Source: Blastococcus saxobsidens DD2 | GTDB lineage: Bacteria; Actinomycetota; Actinomycetes; Mycobacteriales; Geodermatophilaceae | Reading direction: 5' to 3' | Length of the DNA stretch: 64,000 nucleotides | NCBI RefSeq assembly: GCF_000284015.1 | Contig: NC_016943.1 | Span: forward strand, 62,001 to 126,000 | In this document: in pieces, positions 39,505-49,535 of the stretch | Numbering within the stretch: the first letter of the stretch is position 1 | Layout: each line of letters starts with the position of its first letter | Notes under the pieces: generated by a model | Database searches by the model: none | What the model was told of the DNA's origin: nothing | What the model saw: the letters and a program-made list of their open reading frames with translations, nothing else | Made by a program: the position numbers and the translations under genes

Positions 39505-42021
39505 GTGACCGCCGCCGAGCAGCCGCCCGGGATCCCTTCCGGCGACCGCCTCGAGCTGGTGCGCCGGCTGGCCGCCGAGGCGATGGGGGACCGCAGCCTC
39601 CAGCGGCTGACCGACCTGGCCACCCGGCTGCTCGACTGCGACACCGCCCAGGTCTCGCTCCTCGGGGAGGTCCAGACCGCGGTGGCCGGCACCGGCCTGC
39701 CGCCCGGGGGCATCGGCGCCCAGCTGCCGCTGGCCGACTCGCTGTGCGCGCTGGCCGTCGCCGCGGACGCGCCCATGGTCGTTCCGGACGCCGCGCACGA
39801 CGACCGGGTCCGCGACCGCACGCCGGTCCGCGAGGGCCGGGTCGGCGCCTACCTGGGGATCCCGCTGCGGGTGGACGGCGGCGAGCCGGTCGGTGCGCTG
39901 TGCGTCTACGGACCCGAGCCGCGCACCTGGTCCGACCACGACGTCGCGCTGCTGCGCCAGCTTTCCTACTCCGTCGGCACGGAGCTGCAGCTCATGGCGC
40001 TCACGTCGGAGTACGAGGCGCACCGGCTGCGGTTCGAGCTGGCCATCGACGCGGCCGGCATCGGCAGCTTCGACTGGAACCTGGTCACCGGGCGCCTGCT
40101 GTGGGACGACCGGTTGCTCGCCCTCTTCGGCTACGACCGGGCCGACTTCGACGAGACCATCGATTCGTTCGCCGACCGGCTGCACCCCGACGACCGGGAG
40201 CGCACCCTGGAGGCGCTGCAGGCGGCGATCGACACGGTGGGCGCGTACGACGCGGAGTTCCGCGTGGTCGTGCCGTCCGGGGAGACGCGCTGGATCCGCG
40301 GGAGCGGCCGGGCGGTCGCCGACGACCGGGGAACCTCGGTGCGCCTGCTCGGTGCCGGTTACGACACCACGCCGCAGCGGCAGGACGACGTCCGCATCGC
40401 CCGCCTGCTGGAGGCGATGAAGGCCTCCTTCTTCTCTCTCGACCCGGACTGGCGGTTCACCTACGTCAACGCGGAGGCCGAGCGGGTGCTGGGCGTACCC
40501 CGTGAGGAGCTGCTCGGCGGTGACGTCTGGGAGCTCTTCCCGGCCGCCGTCGGCAGCGACTTCGAGCGGCACTACCGGGCCGCGGTGTCCACCGGCACCG
40601 AGCGGATGTTCGAGGCCTACTACCCCCCGCCGCTGGACGCCTGGTACGAGGTGCGTGCCTGGCCGACTCCCGACGGGCTGTCGGTCTCTTTCCTCGACGT
40701 GACCGAGCGGCGAGCCGCCGAGGAGCACATGCGGCAGATCACCGCCCGCCTCGCCCTCGTCGCGGACACCACCAGCGCCATGTCCGCCTCGCTCGACAGC
40801 CGCGAGCACGAGGAGCAGGCGCTGCAGCGGGTGGCCGGGCTGCTGGTGCCCGAGCTCGGGGACTGGGTGATCATCAGCCTGGTCGACCCCGAGGGTCGGA
40901 TGCACGACGTCGCCGGCTGGCACCGTGAGCCGGACCTGCGGGAACTGGTCGGCCGGTACGCGCGGGTGCGGCTGGCCGCGCTGCAGCCCGACGCCCCGGT
41001 CCTGCGCGCACTGGCCTCCGGGCAGGGGCTGGTGGTCCCCGACGTGGGGGCGACGGTGGGCGAGACCCTCCCACCGGGCGAGGTCAGCGACACGTTCTGG
41101 GCGCTGGCCCCGCAGTCGGCGATGGCCCTGCCGATGGCGGCCCGGGGCCGGACGCTGGGCGCGCTCAGCATCTACCGGTCCGCCGGCCAGCCGGTACCGG
41201 ACGACGCGGACGTCTCGGTGGCGCGGGACGTCGCCGGCCGGGTGGCGCTGGCCCTGGACAACGCCCGGCTCTACGACCAGCAGCGGCGGCTGGCCGAGGG
41301 CCTGCAGCGGAGCCTGCTCACCGCGCCCCCGCAGCCGGACCACTCGGAGATCGTGGTGCGCTACCACCCCGCGATGGCCGTCGCCGAGGTCGGTGGCGAC
41401 TGGTACGACGCGTTCCTGCAGCCGGCCGGGGCCACGATGCTGGTCATCGGCGACGTCGTCGGCCACGACACCGAGGCGGCGGCGGCCATGGGCCAGTTGC
41501 GCGGGATGCTGCGGGGGATCGCCTACCGCGAGGGCATCGGCCCGGCCGGGGTGCTCGCCGACCTGGATGCCGCCATCGATGGCCTGCAGATGGGCACGCT
41601 GGCGACCGCGGCCATCGTGCGGATCGAGCAGACGGCCACCGAGCGCGCCGCCGGGGTGACCCGGCTGCGCTGGTCGAACGCCGGGCATCCGCCGCCCTTG
41701 GTGCTGCGTCCCGACGGCCGGATCGAGGAGCTGGCCGGGGAGCGCGCCGAACTCATGCTCGGGGTGGACCGGCGCGCCCGCCGCTCGGAGTCGGTGGTCA
41801 CCGTGCCACGCGGCAGCACGGTGCTGCTCTACACCGACGGGCTGGTGGAGGGGCGGGACCTCTCGCTCGACGAGGGCACCGCGCGGCTCAAGGCGGCGCT
41901 GGGCGAGCTGGCCGGGGAGCCGCTCCCCGAGCTGTGCGACGCGCTGCTGGCGCGCCTGCGGCCGGAGGGCCTGCAGGACGACGTCGCCCTCGTGGCGCTG
42001 CGGCTGCACCCGCAGCACTGA
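39505..42021 (+). CDS. GAF-PAS-PAS-GAF-SpoIIE protein phosphatase
   Basis: 838 residues. GAF 20-160 (GAYLGIPLRVDGGEPVGALCVYG), PAS 175-290 (IDAAGIGSFDWNLVTGRLLWDDRLLALFGY, a PAS-3 type), PAS 298-405 (FFSLDPDWRFTYVNAEAERVLG), GAF 415-588, and PP2C-like SpoIIE 612-835 (EVGGDWYDAFL, VIGDVVGHDTEAAAAMGQLRGMLR, LRWSNAGHPPPLVL, VLLYTDGLVEGRD, DDVALVALRL). The metal-binding Asp residues are in place. Such phosphatases dephosphorylate anti-anti-sigma factors in response to GAF/PAS signals. The HATPase gene at 42046-42468 converges on it and may be a partner. GTG 39505 lies 8 nt after GGAGG. Confidence 0.9.
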   Translation: MTAAEQPPGIPSGDRLELVRRLAAEAMGDRSLQRLTDLATRLLDCDTAQVSLLGEVQTAVAGTGLPPGGIGAQLPLADSLCALAVAADAPMVVPDAAHDDRVRDRTPVREGRVGAYLGIPLRVDGGEPVGALCVYGPEPRTWSDHDVALLRQLSYSVGTELQLMALTSEYEAHRLRFELAIDAAGIGSFDWNLVTGRLLWDDRLLALFGYDRADFDETIDSFADRLHPDDRERTLEALQAAIDTVGAYDAEFRVVVPSGETRWIRGSGRAVADDRGTSVRLLGAGYDTTPQRQDDVRIARLLEAMKASFFSLDPDWRFTYVNAEAERVLGVPREELLGGDVWELFPAAVGSDFERHYRAAVSTGTERMFEAYYPPPLDAWYEVRAWPTPDGLSVSFLDVTERRAAEEHMRQITARLALVADTTSAMSASLDSREHEEQALQRVAGLLVPELGDWVIISLVDPEGRMHDVAGWHREPDLRELVGRYARVRLAALQPDAPVLRALASGQGLVVPDVGATVGETLPPGEVSDTFWALAPQSAMALPMAARGRTLGALSIYRSAGQPVPDDADVSVARDVAGRVALALDNARLYDQQRRLAEGLQRSLLTAPPQPDHSEIVVRYHPAMAVAEVGGDWYDAFLQPAGATMLVIGDVVGHDTEAAAAMGQLRGMLRGIAYREGIGPAGVLADLDAAIDGLQMGTLATAAIVRIEQTATERAAGVTRLRWSNAGHPPPLVLRPDGRIEELAGERAELMLGVDRRARRSESVVTVPRGSTVLLYTDGLVEGRDLSLDEGTARLKAALGELAGEPLPELCDALLARLRPEGLQDDVALVALRLHPQH

Positions 42022-42045
42022 ACGCGGCGCGCCGGGAGCCCGGGT

Positions 42046-42468
42046 TCAGCCGGGCAGCAGGGCCCAGACGTGCTTGGCGCCGTCGCCCGTGTACCACCCG
42101 TGCTGGCTGGCCAGCTCGGCGATCAGGTAGAGACCGAGGCCGCCGAGGCTCGGGTCACGGCCGACCGCCGGCGTCGGCGGCGCCTGCGCCGCCCGGTCGG
42201 AGACCTCGACGAGGTAGCCCTCGCCGGTCGAGCTCAGGGTGGCCCGCACGTCACCACCACCGTGGCGCAGCGCGTTGGACGCCATCTCGTCGAGTGCCAG
42301 GACGAGCCGGTCGAGGAGGTCGCTGGTCGCTGCGCCCGCCAGTTCCGCGCGCACCTGGGCCCGGACCGCGGGCAGCTCGGCGACGTCGCGCAGCTGCCAG
42401 GCCAGCACCGTGCCGGCCGCGGGAGGGTGCGCCGACGACCAGATGGTGCCGGCCGCCTGCCCTGTCAC
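42046..42468 (-). CDS. HATPase_c (anti-sigma type) ATP-binding protein
   Basis: 140 residues. LVLALDEMASNALRHGGGDVRATL is the N-box, VEVSDRAAQAPPTPAVGRDPSLGGLGLYLIAELASQHGWYTGDGAKHVWALLPG the G1/G2 part (two adjacent segments). It is a close relative of the protein at 35129-35638. Kinase activity toward a Ser/Thr of an STAS protein is the usual role. Start GTG 42468 has AGAGGAG 9 nt upstream; a longer frame from TTG 42516 lacks such support. It ends 25 bp from the SpoIIE phosphatase gene, with which it converges. Confidence 0.82.
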   Translation of the reverse strand: MTGQAAGTIWSSAHPPAAGTVLAWQLRDVAELPAVRAQVRAELAGAATSDLLDRLVLALDEMASNALRHGGGDVRATLSSTGEGYLVEVSDRAAQAPPTPAVGRDPSLGGLGLYLIAELASQHGWYTGDGAKHVWALLPG

Positions 42469-42586
42469 GCGCGTGATCTCCTCTGTTCGAGGCCGGCGCG
42501 ATCTGTGCTGGCCCAACAGTCACGTATGGACTCGTGGGGCCACGGCCAAACATGATGTTGCACAGATCACTTCGCCGGCCGCCCGA

Positions 42587-44247
<1,661 letters not shown>

Positions 44248-45360
44248 TCACGGTGCCTCGAAGCGGTCGACGGTGAAGGGTGCGGCCCGGTCCGGCAGCT
44301 CCCCGGTGGCGAGCAGGTCGGCGATGGCGTCGGCGGTCACCGGCGTGAGGAGCACGCCGTTGCGGTGGTGTCCGGTGGCCAGCACGAGACCCGGCACGGC
44401 CGTCGGGCCGAGCAGCGGGGCATTGTCCGGCGTGCCCGGCCGCCAGCGGGCCAGTGTCTCGGCCAGCTCCAGCTCGCTCACGCCCGGAACGACCTCGATG
44501 GCGTCGTGCAGCAGGTCGTGGACGCCCCCGGCGGTGACGGTGGGGTCGAAGCCGCGGTCCTCCGTGGTGGCCCCGATGATCAGCCGGTCCTCGCCGTAGG
44601 GCACCAGGTAGACGTGCCGACCGCGGACCAGCGCGCGCACCGTGCCGTCGAGCAGCCCGGCCGCCCCCGCCATCCGCAGGATCTGGCCCTTGACGGGCCG
44701 CACGGGCACCGGCGGGAGGCCGGGCAGCCCCGCACTGTGCGCCCCCAGGGCGACGACGACGCTGCCGGCCGGGACCGTGCCGCCCGAGCGGAGCCGCAAT
44801 CCCGTGGCGCGGCCGCCGTCCACGACGACGCCTTCGACCCGGTCGCGCACCAGCGTCACACCGGCCGCCTCGGCGGCGGCCAGCAGTGCGGCGTGCACGG
44901 CACGGCCGTCGACGGAGTGGTCGCCGGCGACCAGCAGTCCGCCACGGATCCGCGAGGTCAGCGACGGCTCGCGGCGCCGGGCGGCGCGCGGTAGCAGACG
45001 CGCGGCGGACAGGCCCAGCTCTTGCTGGAAGTCGTGCAGCGCTTCGAGCTGGCGCATGTCGTCGTCGTCGAAGCCGACTACCAGCGTTCCCACCGTGCGC
45101 AGACCCACCGGCAGCCCGCCGGCGGCCTCGAGCTCGGCGGCGAAGGCCGGCCAGCGCTCGAGGGAGGCCAGGCCCAGCCGCAGCAGCGACTCCTCGCGGT
45201 AGCCGGCCTCGGTGACCGGTGCCAGCATCCCGGCGGCGGCCTCGGAGGCGCCCCGGCCCGGGGCCTCGTCGACGACGGTCACCGTCAGCCCGCGCCGGGC
45301 CGCGCGCCAGGCCACCGCCAGGCCGATCAGCCCGCCCCCGGCGACCACGACGTCGGTCAC
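44248..45360 (-). CDS. thiO: Glycine oxidase ThiO
   Basis: 370 residues. FAD-binding DVVVAGGGLIGLAVAWRAARRG, then SEAAAGMLAPVTEA, VVVALGAHSAGLP, VRPVKGQILRM, VYLVPYGEDRLIIGATTEDRGFD, and LARWRPGTPDNAPLLGPTAVPGLVLATGHHRNGVLLTPVTADAIADLL, all standard for the DAAO/ThiO group. It oxidises glycine to iminoacetate (dehydroglycine) for ThiG in aerobes without ThiH. The GTG start overlaps the thiE stop (GTGA). Confidence 0.93.
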   Translation of the reverse strand: MTDVVVAGGGLIGLAVAWRAARRGLTVTVVDEAPGRGASEAAAGMLAPVTEAGYREESLLRLGLASLERWPAFAAELEAAGGLPVGLRTVGTLVVGFDDDDMRQLEALHDFQQELGLSAARLLPRAARRREPSLTSRIRGGLLVAGDHSVDGRAVHAALLAAAEAAGVTLVRDRVEGVVVDGGRATGLRLRSGGTVPAGSVVVALGAHSAGLPGLPPVPVRPVKGQILRMAGAAGLLDGTVRALVRGRHVYLVPYGEDRLIIGATTEDRGFDPTVTAGGVHDLLHDAIEVVPGVSELELAETLARWRPGTPDNAPLLGPTAVPGLVLATGHHRNGVLLTPVTADAIADLLATGELPDRAAPFTVDRFEAP

Positions 45361-45983
45361 GGCGCCCCGGCCAGGGCGCGCAGCAGCTCCCGGGTGGCGG
45401 CGGTCGGGTCGGGCGCGCCGGTGACCGCGCCCACCACGGCCACCCCCGCTGCGCCGGCGGCCAGCAACGCAGCCACCCGTTCGGCGGTGACGCCGCCGAT
45501 GGCGATCACGGGGACGTCCACCGCCGCGGCCACGGCCGCCACCCCGGCGGGCCCCAGCGCGTCGGGGAGACCGGTCTTCGTCGTCGTGGGCCACGCCGGT
45601 CCGACGCCGAGGTAGTCGGCGCCCTCGGCGACCAGGCGGCGTGCCGTCTCGGGGTCCCGGGCCGTGCCGCCGAGCAGGTGGCCCGGCCCGGCCACCCGCC
45701 GGGCCGCGGCGACCGGCAGGTCGGTCGCTCCCAGGTGCGTGCCGTGCGCACCGACGGCGAGAGCGACGTCCACCCGGTCGTTCACCAGGCACGTCACGCC
45801 GGTCGGCGCGCAGATGTCGACCACCTGCCCGGCGAACTCGACGAGGACCCGGTCGGTGCAGTCCTTGGCGCGCACCTGGACCACCGGCGCACCCGCGGAC
45901 ACCGCGGCGGCCACGGCGGCCAGGGCCCGCGGGCCACCGGCGGCGTCGGTGAGGACGTGCAGCCCGCCCAGCGCCCGGCTCAT
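45357..45983 (-). CDS. thiE: Thiamine phosphate synthase ThiE
   Basis: 208 residues. VVQVRAKDCTDRVLVEFA, CLVNDRVDVALAVGAHGTHLGATDLPVAAARRV, LLGGTARDPETARRLVAEGADYLGVGPAWPTTTKTGLP and VIAIGGVTAERV contain the pyrophosphate (NDR, G..DLP) and HMP (GP...T.TK) sites. Couples HMP-PP with thiazole phosphate (or its carboxylate tautomer) to thiamine phosphate. GG(T/S)AR takes the place of the usual G.S.H. Start overlaps the cytX stop (ATGA). Confidence 0.93.
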   Translation of the reverse strand: MSRALGGLHVLTDAAGGPRALAAVAAAVSAGAPVVQVRAKDCTDRVLVEFAGQVVDICAPTGVTCLVNDRVDVALAVGAHGTHLGATDLPVAAARRVAGPGHLLGGTARDPETARRLVAEGADYLGVGPAWPTTTKTGLPDALGPAGVAAVAAAVDVPVIAIGGVTAERVAALLAAGAAGVAVVGAVTGAPDPTAATRELLRALAGAP

Positions 45984-47317
45984 CGCGCGACCCGCGCGTT
46001 CCGGCGGCCGGCCAGCACGACCGGCAGCGTGAGGGCGACGGCGACGGTGAGACCGATCAGCGAGGCCGACCACCCGTTGCCCGGATCGATGCCCAGGTCC
46101 GCCTGGCGGGCGCTCCACCACGCCGTCCATCCCGAGCCCGGGCCGGGGAAGAACGTGGGCAGGGTCAGCTGGTAGGCGATGAACCCGGCCGCCCACGGCA
46201 GGAGGAACACCGGACGGGCCGGCGCGGTGTCGGAGGTGTTCCAGCTCCCGCTCGGGGTCAGCCAGTACGCCACGATCAGCACCCCGGCCAACGGCACGAA
46301 CACGGCGCCGATGAGGAACAGGAACGGTTCGTAGGCGGCGATGTCGAAGGTCAGCGCGAGCAGGGTGGCCAGCGTGCCGACGAGGACGGCGAGCACCCGC
46401 CGGTCCAGCCGCGCGACGACGTTCTGCGCCGACACCGCGGTCGAGTAGACGTTGGCGAAGGCCTCGTCGAGCTCGACGGAGACCAGCACGAGCACCGCCA
46501 CCGCGCCGAGAGGCACCATCAGCAGCGCGTCGATGACGTCGAGGCCCGCGCTGCCGTAGGCGGCCAGCGCCAGGACACCGAGCACGAACATCACGACCGT
46601 CGCCAGGCCGTAGCCCACTGCGGTTCCGGTGAAGGCCGCGCGGCCGCTGCGGACGTGCCGGGTGTAGTCGGCGGCCAGCGGCAACCAGGAGACCGGGAGC
46701 GCGATGACGATGTCGGCGGCGGTCCAGAACGACGTCGCGCCCCCTTCGCTCAGCGGCGGCAGGGGTTCGGCGAGGACCTGCACGTAGAGGTAGCCGACCG
46801 CGATCAGCGCGGCCCAGACGGCGTAGCGGGCCAGCACCCGGACCACACCGAGCGGCCGCAGCGCCATGGCGGTGGCCAGCACGCCGGCGGCCAGGACGAA
46901 CGGCCAGCGCGGCGCGTCGAGGACCCGCGAGGCGGCCTCGGCGATGATGACGATCTCGAAGGTCGCCCAGCCGATGCACTGCACGAGGTTGAACGCGGTC
47001 GGCAGCCACGAGGTCCGCCGGCCGAGCAGCCCGCGCAGCAGCACCATCCCGGGCACGCGTTCGCGCGCACCGGCCGCCGCGACCAGCCCGAGCAGCACCG
47101 AGCCGATCACCGCGCCGACGACGATCGCGGCGACCGTGACCCCGAGGGGGCGCCCCGGCAGGACGACGAACACCGCGGCCACCGGCAGCAGCAGGCTGAT
47201 GCCCAGGTTCCCCCAGAGGCCCAGGGCGTCGCGCAGGCCGAGGGTGCGGGGTGGTGGCTCGGTGAGGGTGAGCGGGGCGTCGGCCCCGGGAGTGCGGACA
47301 GCGTCGGACGTGCTCAT
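45980..47317 (-). CDS. cytX: CytX, putative hydroxymethylpyrimidine permease (NCS1)
   Basis: 445 residues with about 12 membrane segments, the first being LGLWGNLGISLLLPVAAVFVV, which fits the W.N..IS pattern of NCS1 cytosine/purine permeases. Others include FNLVQCIGWATFEIVIIAEAA, VIALPVSWLPLAADYTRH and LLALTFDIAAYEPFLFLIGAVFVPLAGVLIVAYW. Being first in a thiamine operon behind a TPP riboswitch, it is most likely the HMP (thiamine pyrimidine) importer CytX. ATG 47317 is 5 nt after GGAG, which is also the last strand of the riboswitch. Confidence 0.9.
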   Translation of the reverse strand: MSTSDAVRTPGADAPLTLTEPPPRTLGLRDALGLWGNLGISLLLPVAAVFVVLPGRPLGVTVAAIVVGAVIGSVLLGLVAAAGARERVPGMVLLRGLLGRRTSWLPTAFNLVQCIGWATFEIVIIAEAASRVLDAPRWPFVLAAGVLATAMALRPLGVVRVLARYAVWAALIAVGYLYVQVLAEPLPPLSEGGATSFWTAADIVIALPVSWLPLAADYTRHVRSGRAAFTGTAVGYGLATVVMFVLGVLALAAYGSAGLDVIDALLMVPLGAVAVLVLVSVELDEAFANVYSTAVSAQNVVARLDRRVLAVLVGTLATLLALTFDIAAYEPFLFLIGAVFVPLAGVLIVAYWLTPSGSWNTSDTAPARPVFLLPWAAGFIAYQLTLPTFFPGPGSGWTAWWSARQADLGIDPGNGWSASLIGLTVAVALTLPVVLAGRRNARVAR

Positions 47318-47321
47318 GGTC

Positions 47322-47412
47322 GCTCCCTACGCCGGCATTACCCGGTCAGGTTCCAGCGGTCGGCGACGCGTCCTGTCGCCCTCTCAGCCCGACTGCCCGA
47401 GCTCCCGCACAT
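47322..47412 (-). promoter_or_regulatory. TPP riboswitch (THI element) controlling the cytX-thi operon
   Basis: The minus strand contains the conserved CTGAGAG (47381-47387), ACCTGACC and GGGTAATGCCGGCGTAGG segments in the right order and spacing. P1 is formed by GCTC near 47402-47405 and GAGC near 47322-47325. The 3' strand GTAGGGAGC includes the Shine-Dalgarno of cytX, so ligand binding can hide it directly. No separate terminator was seen, consistent with translational control common in actinobacteria. Confidence 0.92.
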
Positions 47413-47422
47413 GGCGGGACCT

Positions 47423-47428
47423 ACCTTA
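47423..47428 (-). promoter_or_regulatory. -10 box (TAAGGT) upstream of the TPP riboswitch
   Basis: TAAGGT on the minus strand would start transcription near 47416, at the foot of a short hairpin CCCGC-catgt-GCGGG (47402-47416) that precedes the aptamer. It is back to back with the -10 of the divergent tenA gene, 9 bp away. Confidence 0.45.
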
Positions 47429-47437
47429 CGCACCCAG

Positions 47438-47443
47438 TAGGGT
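47438..47443 (+). promoter_or_regulatory. -10 box (TAGGGT) of the tenA-tenA-thiD operon, leaderless
   Basis: TAGGGT, seven bases, GTG at 47451. This operon therefore has no room for a riboswitch of its own; any TPP response would need to act at transcription. Confidence 0.45.
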
Positions 47444-47450
47444 CGCCGTC

Positions 47451-48047
47451 GTGCCGGTCGCCGAGCTGCTCACCGCCCACCCCGATGCCTGGCGGGACGC
47501 CACCCGGCATCCGTTCCTGACCGCCGTCCGGGACGGGACGCTCGCCCCCGCGGCGTTCGACACATGGCTGGCCCAGGACTCGCTGTTCGTGGCCGACCTG
47601 CTGCGCTTCCAGGCCCGGCTGCTGGCCCGCGCCCCGCGACCGGCGCAGGCGGTGCTCGCCGCGGGCTGCGTCGCCCTGGTCGACGAGCTGGCCTGGTTCG
47701 AGGAGCAGGCGGCCCGCCGCGGTCTCGACCTCGATGCCGCGCCGCTGCCGGCCACGGCGGCCTACGCCGCCTTGCTGGAGCGGCTGGACGCCGGCGACGT
47801 GCCCACCGCGCTGGCTGCGCTGTGGACCATCGAGCGGACCTATCTCGACGCGTGGTCGGCCGCCCTGCCGGGCGCGCCGGCGTACCGGGAGTTCGTGGAG
47901 CACTGGACCGTGCCCGGGTTCGCCGGCTACGTGACCGGGCTGGAGGCGGCCGCCGATGCGTCGGGCGGGGGCGACGACGCCGTGTTCGCCGAGGTGGTGG
48001 CCGCGGAGACCGCCTTCTGGAACACCGCGGTGGAGGCGGGCCGGTGA
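47451..48047 (+). CDS. TenA-family protein, Glu-type
   Basis: 198 residues, all-helical haem-oxygenase-like fold. DATRHPFLTAVRDGTL and FDTWLAQDSLFVADLLRFQARLLARAP are the usual opening. At the place where canonical TenA has the catalytic Cys (PC..LY) this protein reads ALWTIERTYLDAW, so it belongs to the TenA_E kind. FVEHWTVPGFAGYV and ETAFWNTAVEAG finish the fold. TenA_E proteins take part in salvage of damaged thiamine pyrimidine, probably in a different hydrolytic step than TenA_C. The stop overlaps the next start (GTGA). Confidence 0.82.
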   Translation: MPVAELLTAHPDAWRDATRHPFLTAVRDGTLAPAAFDTWLAQDSLFVADLLRFQARLLARAPRPAQAVLAAGCVALVDELAWFEEQAARRGLDLDAAPLPATAAYAALLERLDAGDVPTALAALWTIERTYLDAWSAALPGAPAYREFVEHWTVPGFAGYVTGLEAAADASGGGDDAVFAEVVAAETAFWNTAVEAGR

Positions 48048-48679
48048 GCATCGACGGGCTCGCCGCGCGGTTGTGGGCCGGGAATGCGGACCTCGCCGCG
48101 GCGGCGCTGGCGCACCCGTTCGTCGCGGGTCTCGCCGACGGATCGCTGCCCCGCGAACGGTTCGCCGGCTATGTCGCCCAGGACGCGTTCTTCCTCGAGG
48201 CCTTCGCCCGGGCCTACGCGCTGGGAGTCGCCCACAGCCGCGACCGCGCCACCCTCGACGCCTTCGCCGAGCTGCTGGCCGGCGTCCGGGAGGAGCTGCG
48301 GCTCCACGACGGCTACGCGACCCGGTGGGGGGTCGACCTTTCCACCGTCGAGCCGGCCCCGGCGACGCAGGCCTACACCGAGTTCCTGCTGGCCACGGCG
48401 GCGCTGGGCGACGTCGGCGAGACCTGCGCGGCCATGACGCCGTGCATGCGGCTCTACGCACATTTGGGGCGGTCGCTGGCCGGGCGGGCGTCGGCGGACT
48501 ACGCCGAGTGGGTGGACACCTACGCCGACCCGGGCTTCGAGGAGCTGGCGGTGACCCTCGAAGCGCTGCTGGACCGGCTCGCCGCGGACACCCCGTCGGT
48601 GGCCCGCGCCTACCGGCGGGCGATGGAGCTCGAGGTCGCCTTCTTCGACGCCGCCTGGGAGAGACCCGTTGTCCGTTGA
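48044..48679 (+). CDS. tenA: TenA-family aminopyrimidine hydrolase (thiaminase II), Cys-type
   Basis: 211 residues. HPFVAGLADGSLPRERFAGYVAQDAFFLEAFARAYALG at the start; AAMTPCMRLYAHLG carries the catalytic Cys in the TPC..LY context; YAEWVDTYADPGFEELA and the C-terminal ELEVAFFDAAWE match TenA. It releases HMP from amino-pyrimidine degradation products of thiamine. Coupled by GTGA to the upstream Glu-type paralogue and by an 11-bp overlap to thiD, which phosphorylates HMP. Confidence 0.88.
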   Translation: MSIDGLAARLWAGNADLAAAALAHPFVAGLADGSLPRERFAGYVAQDAFFLEAFARAYALGVAHSRDRATLDAFAELLAGVREELRLHDGYATRWGVDLSTVEPAPATQAYTEFLLATAALGDVGETCAAMTPCMRLYAHLGRSLAGRASADYAEWVDTYADPGFEELAVTLEALLDRLAADTPSVARAYRRAMELEVAFFDAAWERPVVR

Positions 48680-49523
48680 GCACCGCCACACCCCCGTCGC
48701 ACTGACCATCGCGGGCAGCGACCCGAGCGGTGGCGCGGGCATCCAGGCCGATCTCAAGACCTTCAGCGCGTTAGGTGTCTACGGCACGGCCGCTCTCACC
48801 GCGCTGACGGCGCAGAACACCCGGGGCGTCACCGGTGTCCATCCGGTACCGGCGGAATTCGTCGGCGACCAGGTGCACACCCTGCTCGACGACGTCGAGG
48901 TGCACGCCTGCAAGACCGGCATGCTCGGCACCGCGGCCGTCGTCCGCGAGGTGGCGTCGGTGCTGGCCGGGCGGGCGGCCGGACCGGTGGTCTGTGACCC
49001 GGTCATGGTGGCCACCAGCGGCGACCGGCTGGTCGACGAGGACGCCGTGGCCGCCGTCCGCACCGATCTCCTGCCCGTCGTCGACCTGGTCACGCCCAAC
49101 GTCCCGGAGGCCGCGGCGCTGCTCGGCGTGGCCCCGGCCCGCTCGGTCGACGAGATGGCCGAGCAGGCGACGGCGCTGCTGACCCTGGGCCCGCGCGCGG
49201 TGCTGCTCAAGGGCGGGCACCTGCGCGGGGACCTGAGCGTCGACGTGCTGGCCACGCCGGGACGCCTCGTGGAGACCGTCCGGCCCCGGATCGCGACCTC
49301 CGCGACGCACGGCACCGGTTGCACGCTCTCCGCTGCTGTCGCGGCGCTGCTGGCCCGCCGCCGGGCCGGTGCCGAGCCCCGGGCGGCGGACGTCGCGGAC
49401 TGGACGCCGGTCGTGGAGGCTGCCCGCGACTACCTGCAGGTGGCGCTGACCGGCGGCGAGGCGCTGGGGATCGGATCGGGGCACGGACCGGTGCACCACT
49501 TCGCCGGCATCTGGGACATCTGA
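48669..49523 (+). CDS. thiD: Hydroxymethylpyrimidine/phosphomethylpyrimidine kinase ThiD
   Basis: 284 residues. ALTIAGSDPSGGAGIQADLKTFSALGVYGTAALTALTAQNT is the HMP-binding start of the ribokinase-fold ThiD; CDPVMVATSGDRLVDEDAV, LVTPNVPEAAALLG, VLLKGGHL and THGTGCTLSAAVAALLA (the GTGC anion hole) follow. Converts HMP to HMP-PP for ThiE. Start TTG 48669, five bases after GGGAGAG, inside the 3' end of tenA. Confidence 0.93.
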   Translation: MSVEHRHTPVALTIAGSDPSGGAGIQADLKTFSALGVYGTAALTALTAQNTRGVTGVHPVPAEFVGDQVHTLLDDVEVHACKTGMLGTAAVVREVASVLAGRAAGPVVCDPVMVATSGDRLVDEDAVAAVRTDLLPVVDLVTPNVPEAAALLGVAPARSVDEMAEQATALLTLGPRAVLLKGGHLRGDLSVDVLATPGRLVETVRPRIATSATHGTGCTLSAAVAALLARRRAGAEPRAADVADWTPVVEAARDYLQVALTGGEALGIGSGHGPVHHFAGIWDI

Positions 49524-49535
49524 GCCGGGCGGCGT

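Noticed and set aside
37477-42018. Open minus-strand frame of about 1500 codons opposite the SpoIIE gene
   Set aside because: The + strand carries complete GAF, PAS and PP2C motifs; the antisense product has none and reflects codon bias only.
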